16,937 nt of DNA from a bacterium (GTDB taxonomy: Bacteria; Bacillota_I; Bacilli_A; RF39; UBA660), in contig SFTR01000007.1 in NCBI GenBank assembly GCA_004560915.1, forward strand, positions 1 to 16,937, in the 5' to 3' direction. This document shows, one piece after another, positions 1 to 8,900 of this stretch. The translations under genes were made by a program, and so were the position numbers. Within the stretch, counting starts at the first letter, position 1, and every line of letters starts with the position of its first letter. The notes under the pieces are model-generated. The model was not told the DNA's origin. It saw only the letters and a list, made by a program, of their open reading frames with translations, and ran no database searches.

Positions 1-1419
1 GGTTTAGCAGTATTACTTATACTTGCATTTTTACTAGGAATTATATATTTAGTATTTTTAGTAATTAGAAAAATATTTAAGTTTAAAAAAACTTTAGTAG
101 AGCAAGAAAGTTTATTAGAGGAAGTGGCTAAACTTGATAGGGATGTTATTAGACTAAATCAAGAAAAAGAAGAGTTATATGCTTTGAAAGTTTCACAAAT
201 TGGGCTTAAACCTCAGGAAAGTGCTTTGAATATAGATATGCCTAGTGATGTTAAAACTTCTAGCGAGAGTGGTAATACTGAAGGTGAAGTTAGTGAAGGT
301 GAAGAATCATCAGCTGAAATGATGACTGAAGCAGCTAATGGAAGTCGTTTCTTCAAGTTAACTCAAATTGATGAAGAGTATGCTGGTAAGGAACCTGAGA
401 ATTTTGGTAATACATTTACTCTTGAAGAATTATGTGATACATTTAGAAACTTTGCTGCTAGTCGTATGAAATTATATTATAAAGTTAAAATCATTCGTTT
501 GTTTGTAGCAGCTCTTGGTGCAACAAGACTTGTAATCTTACAAGGTATCTCTGGTACTGGTAAAACATCTTTACCTTATGCTTGGGGAAAATTTATTAGT
601 AGAGACGCAACAATAGCTTCAGTTCAACCATCATGGAGAGATAGAACAGAACTATTTGGTTACTTCAATGAGTTTACTAAAAAGTTTAATGAAACTGAAG
701 TATTAAAAGCTATGTATGAAGCAAGTTATAATGATGAGATGTATTTAACAATACTAGATGAAATGAATATTGCTCGTGTTGAATACTATTTTGCAGAAAT
801 GCTGTCAATATTAGAAATGCCTTCTCGTGATGAATGGGTAATAGATTTAGTACCTAATGTATGGCCAAACGATCCTAAACATTTACCTGATGGTAAACTT
901 AAGATACCAGGTAATATGTGGTATATAGGAACAATCAATAACGATGATTCAACATTCATGGTTACTGATAAAGTATATGACCGTGCGATGCCTATAGATA
1001 TTAATGATAAAGGTCAACCATTTGATGCACCTGATACAGAAGGTATTAGAATTAATAGTAGTTACTTAGAAAGCTTATTTAATAAAGCTAAACAAGAACA
1101 TGCTGTTAGTCAAGAAACACTTGATAAACTAGAAGATATGGACAATTATGTTATTGAACATTTTAGACTTGCGTTTGGTAATCGTATCGTAAAACATATT
1201 AAAGAATTCATTCCAGTATATGTAGCATGTGGTGGTACTGAGTTAGATGGATTTGATTATATACTTTGTAAAAAAGTGCTTAGAAAGTTTGAACAATTAA
1301 ACTTGTCATTCATTCGTGATGAGATAGATGGATATGTTAAATTCTTAGATAAAACATTTGGTAAAGAGAATATGAGTGAATGTAAAGAATATTTAGCAAG
1401 ACTTAAGAAAGCAATGTAG
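1..1419 (+). CDS. Membrane-anchored McrB-like AAA+ ATPase (5' end outside window)
   Basis: The frame is open from the first base, so the GTG at 124 is not a credible start and the gene begins upstream of the window. The visible part (472 residues) opens with a hydrophobic helix (about residues 1-22) followed by basic residues, then a heptad-like charged stretch (about 30-60), an acidic Ser/Glu-rich linker (about 75-110) and an AAA+ module. Seen motifs: Walker A GISGTGKTS (182-190), Walker B LDEMN (252-256), a W-x-D..LFGYFN segment between them that resembles the McrB/dynein-like AAA group, sensor 1 GTINND (310-315) and a candidate arginine finger R328. The pairing with a DUF2357 gene 13 nt downstream supports the McrB-like assignment. 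McrB proteins are GTPases of restriction systems, but this one carries a membrane helix instead of a DNA-reading domain, at least in the visible part. Some arginines are CGT, whereas the next gene uses AGA almost only. AAA+ identity is firm; the cellular role is open. Confidence -1.
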   Translation, partial: GLAVLLILAFLLGIIYLVFLVIRKIFKFKKTLVEQESLLEEVAKLDRDVIRLNQEKEELYALKVSQIGLKPQESALNIDMPSDVKTSSESGNTEGEVSEGEESSAEMMTEAANGSRFFKLTQIDEEYAGKEPENFGNTFTLEELCDTFRNFAASRMKLYYKVKIIRLFVAALGATRLVILQGISGTGKTSLPYAWGKFISRDATIASVQPSWRDRTELFGYFNEFTKKFNETEVLKAMYEASYNDEMYLTILDEMNIARVEYYFAEMLSILEMPSRDEWVIDLVPNVWPNDPKHLPDGKLKIPGNMWYIGTINNDDSTFMVTDKVYDRAMPIDINDKGQPFDAPDTEGIRINSSYLESLFNKAKQEHAVSQETLDKLEDMDNYVIEHFRLAFGNRIVKHIKEFIPVYVACGGTELDGFDYILCKKVLRKFEQLNLSFIRDEIDGYVKFLDKTFGKENMSECKEYLARLKKAM

Positions 1420-1432
1420 AAAGGATTAAAAG

Positions 1433-2545
1433 ATGAATAAGAACGAATTATTAAATTTATTAGATGATACAGATAATTTAGCTATTGAACAATTTATTGG
1501 TTCTAATGAATCTAAAGTAGTAGTTAATTCATCTTTTCAAAGTGTAGAGTATGATTACTCTTGGATAGATAAAATAGAAGAAACTCTTGTATATTTAGAT
1601 AATATTATTAGAAATCCTAAAAGATTCATTATGCAAGAAGAAGAAATAGTTCCAGTTGAGAAGGCTAAGAAGATTAGTCAAGAAACTATTAAGCATTTAG
1701 CTCAACATACTGACTTGATACAAGATGTTAGTGAAGATGGGACTATAACACCTAGTAAAGTACTTAATGTAAATAAAGAAGAAAGTTTTGATATTTATGA
1801 GAATAGATTCGTAATATCATTATTAAATAACCTTAATTATTTCTTTAAACTTAGAAAAGAAGCTACTGCGAGTGGTAGCTATGCTAAAAAGAAAAGAATA
1901 ATGACTTATGATGGTAAAACTAAATTAGGAAGTGATGAAGTTAAGATAACACTTAATATGGAAACTAATTCATTTGAAGATTTAAGTGGTACATCATCAA
2001 GCGGAGAAAGTGTTGAACAAAGACTTGCTAAGATAGAGTTAGTAGTAGCTGACTTCTTAAAAACACCTTTTGTTAAGGAACTTGCAAACGCTGCTCCTGT
2101 AAAAAGTCCAATTAGAAAGACAAACACTATTCTTAAGAATCCAAACTTTCAAAAAGCATTAGAGTTATGGGAATTTATAGAACAATATGATGTTAAAGAT
2201 AAAAAAGAAGTTAATGATTCTCATGAAAAAGTAGATGATGAGAAGACTAAGAATAGAATGGATATGGCATTCTTCTTAGATTACGTAATACTTAATGAAA
2301 GTGACTCTAATAAGACATTTAAAGAAGATAAAATTAATAGATATGCTCTTCGAAAGTTAATAAATGACTTTATGATTAATAATAGAAAATATTCTGAAAA
2401 AGAATTTAAAAAAATACTTACTGAAGAGTTTAAAATGGCTCATCAAAGAGAGTTAAAAACAGATAAAGAAATTATTAAGAAGTTTAAAGGGCTTCTTAAA
2501 GGATATAGAAAGAATAAACAAGATGCATTTGCATATTTGAGGTAG
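1433..2545 (+). CDS. DUF2357 (McrC N-terminal-like) protein without visible nuclease domain
   Basis: A 370-residue soluble protein with no signal peptide or membrane helix. It starts at ATG 1433 behind a purine-rich AAAGGA site, 13 nt after the AAA+ gene. The centre holds the pattern typical of DUF2357: S-F-D-I followed by YENRFV (Y122-V127) and a hydrophobic helix. A later segment with N-P-N-F..A-L-x-L-W also fits the family. DUF2357 is the N-terminal part of McrC-type partners of McrB ATPases; in those the C-terminus is normally a PD-(D/E)XK nuclease. Here the last 120 residues are Lys/Glu-rich and helical, and I see no D-x(n)-[DE]-x-K arrangement, so the nuclease seems to be missing. I infer that it is the adaptor or activator of the upstream ATPase. 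The family call rests on pattern memory without an alignment, so it is moderate; the lack of a nuclease motif is a direct reading. Confidence -1.
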   Translation: MNKNELLNLLDDTDNLAIEQFIGSNESKVVVNSSFQSVEYDYSWIDKIEETLVYLDNIIRNPKRFIMQEEEIVPVEKAKKISQETIKHLAQHTDLIQDVSEDGTITPSKVLNVNKEESFDIYENRFVISLLNNLNYFFKLRKEATASGSYAKKKRIMTYDGKTKLGSDEVKITLNMETNSFEDLSGTSSSGESVEQRLAKIELVVADFLKTPFVKELANAAPVKSPIRKTNTILKNPNFQKALELWEFIEQYDVKDKKEVNDSHEKVDDEKTKNRMDMAFFLDYVILNESDSNKTFKEDKINRYALRKLINDFMINNRKYSEKEFKKILTEEFKMAHQRELKTDKEIIKKFKGLLKGYRKNKQDAFAYLR

Positions 2546-2547
2546 TT

Positions 2548-3717
2548 ATGGATAAAGAACAAAGCAAGAAAATTTATGTTACAGTTTATAAACTTATAGC
2601 TATAATTGTATCTATATTTGTTTTTTCTTATGCTTGGTTTGTTCATGAAAGTGATAATAATCTTGAAGGAGTTAATATAGGAACTGCTAAAACTAATAAC
2701 ATTATGATTTCTGAAGATGGAAATGATGGATGGAGTAATTCATTTAATATTGATGTTGGTGAAGGATTTAGATTTAATAATGAAGTTACTAGTGATGGTA
2801 TAGAGTTTTATAAAGCTAATCTTAAAGATGAAGAAGGAAATCCTTTGAGTTTTACTAAAGCAGAACTTAATGAAGACTATTTAGAATTTGATATTTGGTT
2901 TAAGAATGATAGTTCTATTAAGTTATTTTTAGAAGATGATTCTTCTGTTTATCCTGAGTGTGGAACTAGTAAAGATGATTTGTTATTATATCCAGAAAGT
3001 GAAAAAAAGATTGATGATATTGTAAGAGCTAGTGCTTATGGTGACTTTAGTAGAGACTTGATTGCTGGAGCTGTAAGAGTCGCATTTATAAGATATACAT
3101 TTAATACTGAAACAAATAGTTTTGAACTTGAAGATGAACCTGTTCTAGTGTGGGCACCAAATAAAACTTATGAAATAACTGAGAATGATGGATGGTATAG
3201 TGCTAGTATTGATTCAAAGAATAGCCAAAATTATAAATATATAAAAGTACTTAATAGTTCATCTTTTACTGAAGCAGATATACCAGTTTTAAAAGATGAA
3301 ATAAAAGCATCATATAATGAAAAGATGGCTAATGGAGATCCAGTACTTGTATCAATAGATACAGAAGATGGTCTTGAAAAAAAAGTTGGTCTTAAAGTAA
3401 GAGTATGGGTAGAAGGTAATGATAGAGATGCAGTTAGTGCTCTTAAGGGTGGAATTTTTAAAATAAATTTATCATTCTTAGGACTAGCAAAGAGTGAAAA
3501 CTTAAATGTACCAAGTGTAAGTGTTAATGAAATATCAATGATGGTAGATGGTATAAATGAACATATGGAATATTCAATTGATGGTGGAGAAACTTATACT
3601 AAATATACAAATATGGTTACATTTGATAAGAATAGTACTGTATATGTAAGATACTTTGAAACAGCTGATATTTTAGCTTCAAAACCTGTTATTCTTAAGT
3701 TTGGGGGTGGAAACTAA
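2548..3717 (+). CDS. SipW-type signal-bearing secreted protein with C-terminal FGG tail (paralogue of next gene)
   Basis: A 389-residue exported protein. A short Lys-rich head is followed by a hydrophobic segment (about 9-26) and the SipW-type border S-Y-A-W-F (27-31); cleavage after A29 would fit the TasA/camelysin pattern. The mature part is acidic and predicted beta-rich, with no recognised enzyme motif. The last 60 residues hold a small domain with M-E-Y-S-I-D-G-G..Y-T..V-Y-V-R-Y, reminiscent of the chitobiase C-terminal-like or DUF4073-like beta domains found in surface proteins, and it ends in F-G-G-G-N. The next gene has the same layout, so the two look like paralogues. There is no LPXTG motif or C-terminal membrane helix. 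Its start lies 2 nt after the DUF2357 stop, with the GAGGT site inside that gene's end. Likely a matrix or fibre component; the function is inferred from the signal type and the neighbouring peptidase. Confidence -1.
   Translation: MDKEQSKKIYVTVYKLIAIIVSIFVFSYAWFVHESDNNLEGVNIGTAKTNNIMISEDGNDGWSNSFNIDVGEGFRFNNEVTSDGIEFYKANLKDEEGNPLSFTKAELNEDYLEFDIWFKNDSSIKLFLEDDSSVYPECGTSKDDLLLYPESEKKIDDIVRASAYGDFSRDLIAGAVRVAFIRYTFNTETNSFELEDEPVLVWAPNKTYEITENDGWYSASIDSKNSQNYKYIKVLNSSSFTEADIPVLKDEIKASYNEKMANGDPVLVSIDTEDGLEKKVGLKVRVWVEGNDRDAVSALKGGIFKINLSFLGLAKSENLNVPSVSVNEISMMVDGINEHMEYSIDGGETYTKYTNMVTFDKNSTVYVRYFETADILASKPVILKFGGGN
3703..3710 (+). promoter_or_regulatory. Shine-Dalgarno of the next gene, embedded in the FGG codons
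   Basis: GGGGGTGG lies inside the last codons of the preceding gene (TTT GGG GGT GGA) and about 6 nt before ATG 3717, which overlaps the preceding TAA by one base. This arrangement indicates translational coupling. A run of five Gs is exceptional in this AT-rich window; the only other one I found on the + strand is the equivalent site at 4761. Confidence -1.
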
Positions 3718-4769
3718 TGAATAAGAAAATAATTATTAAAATAATATTACTTATTGGTTTTACAGTAGTATTATTTATGACAAGTTATGCTTGGTTTCAA
3801 GATAGATCAAATCCTCAAATAAATCTTTCAAATATACAAGTAAGTGCTGCTGAAGGACTAGTTATAAAGCTACAACCTGATTCTGCTGCTAGAAGTGTAG
3901 TAAACTTAAATAATATGTTAGATAACTTTGATGAATTTGAACTTAAACAAGTATCTAGTGTAGATGCAGCTAACTTCTATACAATAGACTTTAATGAAGG
4001 TTTATCAATGACTGATCCAGAGTTTATACAGTTACCAGCTAGTGATGGTAGTGTATCTCAAATGATAGAGAATGGTTATGTTGATTTTAACTTCTATTTA
4101 CAAACTGAAGATTATCCAAAGCATGTATATATTCATAGAGATACAAAGATTACTGGTCCTGCTTGGGATGCTCTTAGAATAGCTATTACGTATCCTACAT
4201 CGAGTACTTCAACATCAACAATAATATTTGGTAAAACACCTGAAAATGGTATTACTGATGCATATACAACTAAAGCAATTATAAAGACTGGCAAATTTAC
4301 TTTTGGTAATATACCTAGTGAATTTTCAACAAATCAATTAGTTCGTGACTTTAGTTTTAAAGATGGTGGTAGAGGTACTAGTGATACAGATAACATTGAT
4401 TTAAATAAAGTATTATTCACAATACCAAAGAATTCAAGAATACAAATAAACTTAAAGATATGGTTAGAAGGAGGAGATGTGGATTGTACTAATGCCCTTG
4501 CTTCTTCAATAGTAAATGTGTTATTTAAGTTTGGAAGTGCGAATGAATTACTTGCAGCTCCAGTATTAACAGGAAACGCAAACTATACAATAACTGGACT
4601 AGATACTACAATGGAATGGGCTACTACTAATGATGCAAATACAGTATGGACTAAAGTAACAGATCCAAACCAACAATTCACTGGATATCAAAGTGTATAT
4701 GTAAGAATTGCTGAAGTGGTTGGAGTATCACCTGAGAGTTATGCAACACTAGTTACATTTGGGGGTTAA
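3717..4769 (+). CDS. SipW-type signal-bearing secreted protein with C-terminal FGG tail (paralogue of previous gene)
   Basis: A 350-residue exported protein. The hydrophobic segment is at about residues 9-22 and the SipW-type border S-Y-A-W-F at 23-27, identical in sequence to that of the preceding protein. The mature part is predicted beta-rich, with repeated Thr/Ser/Asn stretches and no recognised catalytic motif. It ends with a domain of the same plan as the preceding protein (T-M-E-W-A..W-T-K-V..S-V-Y-V-R, then V-T-F-G-G). No sortase signal or C-terminal anchor is seen. The start overlaps the preceding stop by one base (TAATG), so the two are probably translationally coupled and made in a fixed ratio. 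I infer a paired structural or matrix subunit processed by the peptidase two genes downstream. A specific family name would need a profile search. Confidence -1.
   Translation: MNKKIIIKIILLIGFTVVLFMTSYAWFQDRSNPQINLSNIQVSAAEGLVIKLQPDSAARSVVNLNNMLDNFDEFELKQVSSVDAANFYTIDFNEGLSMTDPEFIQLPASDGSVSQMIENGYVDFNFYLQTEDYPKHVYIHRDTKITGPAWDALRIAITYPTSSTSTSTIIFGKTPENGITDAYTTKAIIKTGKFTFGNIPSEFSTNQLVRDFSFKDGGRGTSDTDNIDLNKVLFTIPKNSRIQINLKIWLEGGDVDCTNALASSIVNVLFKFGSANELLAAPVLTGNANYTITGLDTTMEWATTNDANTVWTKVTDPNQQFTGYQSVYVRIAEVVGVSPESYATLVTFGG
4761..4766 (+). promoter_or_regulatory. Shine-Dalgarno of the next gene, embedded in the FGG codons
   Basis: GGGGGT is formed by the last two Gly codons (GGG GGT) before TAA and sits about 6 nt before ATG 4772. 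It is the second of two G5 runs, placed equivalently to the one at 3703, so the conserved Phe-Gly-Gly tail and the ribosome binding site are the same bases. Confidence -1.
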
Positions 4770-4771
4770 AA

Positions 4772-5347
4772 ATGAAAAAAAATATATCAATAATATTAAA
4801 TGTATTAATAGTAATTATGCTTCTTGGTATTACATATGCTTGGATGCAAACAGAACCTTCTTTAGGAGAAAATATTGAATATAATAGAGACTTTTACATA
4901 ACAGATAGTGATATAGATGTTAAGTTATATGCTCTTATAAATAATCAATATGTTCTTCAAGGACAACAAAGTGATGATGCATTATTAACACTTGATGAGA
5001 TGTATCCTGGAAAAATACAAAGATATAGATTTGAACTTACTAATAGAAATCAAGTAGCTGCGAAAGTTAAAATAGTATTTACTGAAATAACTGGTAATAT
5101 TAACTTAATGAAGAATTACTTAAAGATAAGTGCTACTAACCCTGAAATGTTCTCATTCATGTTAAATGATAGACTTGAACATAATGAAGAAGATGATAGA
5201 TACTTCTTTGATTTTAGTAAGAGTGTTACAATACCAGCAAACTCAACACTTGATTATTATTGGAATTTAGAAATAGATATAGATGCACCTAATGCATTAC
5301 AAGCAACATCACTTAGAATAAATAAAATAATGTTTATTAAACCATAG
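4772..5347 (+). CDS. Small TasA/camelysin-like SipW substrate
   Basis: A 191-residue exported protein. Two Lys precede a hydrophobic segment (about 5-20) and the SipW-type border T-Y-A-W-M (21-25). The mature domain has the beta-sandwich pattern usual in TasA/camelysin-like proteins: a P-G-K-I..Y-R-F-E-L-T-N-R segment, then alternating V-K-I-V-F, then L-K-I-S-A, and a closing I-P-A-N-S-T-L-D-Y-Y-W..E-I-D-I strand pair. TasA-like proteins form extracellular matrix fibres after SipW processing; I infer a similar fibre or minor-subunit role. It lacks the FGG tail domain of the two preceding proteins. The gene starts 2 nt after its neighbour's stop and is followed 11 nt later by the peptidase gene, the classic substrate-next-to-SipW arrangement. 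Confidence -1.
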   Translation: MKKNISIILNVLIVIMLLGITYAWMQTEPSLGENIEYNRDFYITDSDIDVKLYALINNQYVLQGQQSDDALLTLDEMYPGKIQRYRFELTNRNQVAAKVKIVFTEITGNINLMKNYLKISATNPEMFSFMLNDRLEHNEEDDRYFFDFSKSVTIPANSTLDYYWNLEIDIDAPNALQATSLRINKIMFIKP

Positions 5348-5358
5348 AAAGGATATAT

Positions 5359-5904
5359 ATGAAAAAGGTATTACTTAAAATATTAGATGTTATTAAAATA
5401 ATTCTATTAGTATTATTAGTTTTATTTGTAATATTTACTGCATATCAAAAGATTATGCCTAATAATCCAAGTGTTTTTGGATTTAGAACATATTCAATAA
5501 TAACAAATAGTATGTATCCTAAACTTAAAAAGGGAGATGTAATACTTATAAAAGAACAAAAGATGGATAGCTATAAAGTAGGTGATATAGTTACATTTAA
5601 AGGAATGGATGGAGACTTAAAAGGAAAAATAGTTACTCATCAAATAGTAGGAATAACTAAAGAAAATGGTAAGAGAATATTTTATACTAAAGGACTTAAA
5701 AATATATCTGATGACCCAGCTGTTTATGAAGAACAAATGCTTGGTAAATTCATATATAAATTCTTTATATTTAGTATAATAGAAAAGATAATGGAAACTA
5801 AGATAGGTTTTGCATTAATAATAATTATTCCACTAGGATTTATATATTTCTTTGAAATAAAAGATATAATAAAGGATGTTAAAAAGATAAAAAATAAAGA
5901 ATAG
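5359..5904 (+). CDS. sipW: SipW-like (ER-type, Ser-His) signal peptidase I
   Basis: A 181-residue membrane protease of family S26B. Seen in order: N-terminal membrane helix (about 12-30), a catalytic serine box N-S-M-Y-P with S51, K-K-G-D-V-I-L-I after it, then V-T-H-Q-I-V with H94 where bacterial-type SPases have lysine, a T-K-G..D-D-P region (D118, D119) supplying the acidic residue, G-K-F near 129, and a C-terminal membrane helix (about 150-168). The histidine instead of lysine is what separates SipW/ER-type peptidases from general SipS-type ones. The protein would cleave the [ST]-Y-A-W type signals of the three genes before it and the giant gene after it. The start has a GAAAGGA site. The gene symbol is used by analogy with Bacillus subtilis; orthology is not tested. 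Confidence -1.
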   Translation: MKKVLLKILDVIKIILLVLLVLFVIFTAYQKIMPNNPSVFGFRTYSIITNSMYPKLKKGDVILIKEQKMDSYKVGDIVTFKGMDGDLKGKIVTHQIVGITKENGKRIFYTKGLKNISDDPAVYEEQMLGKFIYKFFIFSIIEKIMETKIGFALIIIIPLGFIYFFEIKDIIKDVKKIKNKE

Positions 5905-5912
5905 GAGTAAGC

Positions 5913-8900
5913 ATGAAAGATAGCATTAATAAAATTTATAGTGCGATAGTCAATTATATGATTGATTTCTTTCATATTGCTCAAAAGAAGTGTAAACGTA
6001 AGATAAAGAGAATTAAAAGGAAACTAAGAAAGTTCTATTATTATGAAATACTTGGTGTAATAGTAGTTTCTGTATACTTTTATAGATTCTTAGAAGATGT
6101 TTATAATTTAAGATTCTTAAAAAATTTTAGAAGTAAAAGTAAATTATACTTATGGAAGTTTAAAAATTGGTGTCATGAATATTATAAAGCATATAAAAAG
6201 TATTTAGAGAATGCTAACTTAAAAAATAATGAAAAGATAAATGGCATAAAGAGTGAGTATTCTAAATATATGACTCCTAGAATAATGGCTAAAGTAGGAG
6301 TACTTGCAGTACTTAGTGTATTCTTAATATATGATGCTTATAGTTGGTTTTATAATGAATATGTAAGTAAAGGTACTGAGATTGGACTTGGTACTGTTGA
6401 ACATATAGTTAATCAATATGATAAGAATGGTACTTTAATTGGTACAGAAGGAGATACTGTTACAGTAGTACGTGAGACTGATTTAAGTAATATGTTTAAG
6501 AATACTAGATATATTGAGATAAAGAATACAGGGTCATTAAATATAGATTATAACTTATCATTTACCTTAGATGGAACTATGTCAAATGCTGGAGTTTTAT
6601 ATTATAGAGTAATTGATATAACTGATGAAGTATTAAGTAGTACTGTTACTAGTACTAATGATACTAAGTTAAAAGCATACGCTGCATTAAATCCTACACC
6701 TGAGAATCTAGAAACTGATGCTTTAAATCCAGTATCAAATTTAACAACAATACCTCAAATAATTATTAAAGGTGAAATAGATAAAGATAAAGATGATGAT
6801 GAAAATAACTATAGATACTTTAGAATAGATTATGGTATGTATCAAACAGTTAATTCTTCATTATATAGTGGAGCATCAGTAAGCGTTCATGCGAATGTTT
6901 ATTGTACTCAAAGAGGAATAGATGCAAGTCTTGCGAGTGAAGGACAAATATGGTTAGTTGAAAATGAAACTCAATTTAGAGATGCAGTACTTAATGCTCT
7001 TAGTGGTGATACGATTAAACTTGCTGATGATATAACAATAGACGGAAGTGTTGATTTTCAAAGAAGAGTACATTTAGATACAGGTGGATATAACTTACAT
7101 TTTACCGGAGACCTTGTTTATGACTTTGTGGAGATGGGTAAACTTAAGATAGATACATCTTCTGGCGGTAAGATAGATGTAGACGGGAACTTATATATAA
7201 ATACACCTAAGAGTCAAATACATATAGTTGGACTTAATCAAGATTATGATATATTTGTTGGTAAAGAATTTACTGTTAATGGTATACAAAATGAAGAAGA
7301 AGATGGTGTACTTTTAGAAGCAGTAAGAATTGTTAAAAATAAAGTTGGTAATATACCAGTAGATATAATAGTTGAATCAAATACACGTTTAACTATTGCA
7401 CCTAATGTGGAAGTAGGCTATGTAATAGGAGCAGATGGTTCAACAAATATAGAGATCTTAAATAATGGAACAATTACTCAAATACAACTACAAAACATGA
7501 AATTAATAGATTCATTCTCTAAGTATCAAATATATGTATATAACTTAAATACAATTCTTGGAGTATTAAATGGACCTTCAATTATGCTTCCATCTAACTC
7601 AACTCCTTATACTGGACCTAATACAGGTAATACATTAATTATAAGAGGAGTATCTTCTAATAATATTACAGTAGGTGGTTCTGATCATTTTACTGGGGAT
7701 GATATTAATCAAGGTGCTCCGGAAGACTCAGTAATACCAATACAAGGAGAGGTAGATTCATATTATGTATATATTCGTGATAATAATGAATCATTAGAAA
7801 AACTATTAAAAGCATACTTTGATGATATAGATCCTACTACTACTATAGAGAATATTTACAATATTAAAAAGTTAATAATATATACAATAAATACAGCATA
7901 TTTTGAAAATGAAGACTTTACTTATATAGCCAGTGATGAAATGCATTCTATAGAATATTTAGGTCTTGCGAATGCTACTATAAGTGATGGAACTACTATT
8001 AATAAGATTGCTAATGATACATTAAAAGATAAGACTTCTTTAAAAACATTAATACTTTCTAAGACACTTTCTACTATAGGAAGTAATGCATTCCTTAATG
8101 TTAATTTAGGTCGTGTAAGTAATGGAAGAAATTTTACATTCTTATCAATACCATCTACTGTTACAAGTATAGGAGAAAATGCATTTAAGAATGCAAGATA
8201 TGTTAAGTTTGAAGGACAAATACCTCCTAGTGTAGGAAATAATGCTTTTAATGATTCAAGCAATGGAACTAAGTTCTTTGTAAGTCAAGGTGCAATTGAA
8301 ACATATAGAAACACTAATAATATAAATGAAGCATATGTTTATTATCATGCTGAATTAAGTGATAACAAACAATATTTTGTTTATGATTATAATGATGGAT
8401 ATGGAATATCATACTTTATAAATAGTGTTTCGGTAGGAAGTAGTATAGTAATACCAAATACTATAACTAAGTCTTCTGTTACTAAGAATGTTACAGCACT
8501 TGGATATAATTCATATAGAAATTTAAATACACCAAGTACTGGTACTAAGATTACAATACCTTCAACTGTTACATTAATAGATTCATATGCATTCTATAGT
8601 GATAATATTCTTGAAATAAATTTAAGTGAAGTTAAGACTATTAATTCTTATGCATTCTATAATACAAAACTTACTACTTTAGTATCAAATAAACTAGATT
8701 ATATAGGAAGTTATGCATTCTATCAAAATCCAATTACATATATAAGTGTTCCTAATGTTACTCAGATAATGCCATATTCATTTATGAATAATATAACTCT
8801 TTATGAGATGGATCTTGGTACTGTTAAAGTAATAGGTGATAAAGCATTTTATAATTGTCCTCAACTTGGTAGAGTATGGTTTAATAATTTAACTACTAAA

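Noticed and set aside
124..126. GTG start for the AAA+ ATPase gene
   Set aside because: The same frame is open back to base 1 and encodes a plausible membrane helix and coiled coil, and no ribosome site precedes the GTG. The gene is truncated by the window.
1..2545. Reading the first two genes as a standard McrBC restriction system
   Set aside because: No nuclease motif in the DUF2357 protein, a membrane helix on the ATPase, no methyltransferase or other defence gene, and direct continuation into secretion genes. Still possible if the missing part is upstream.
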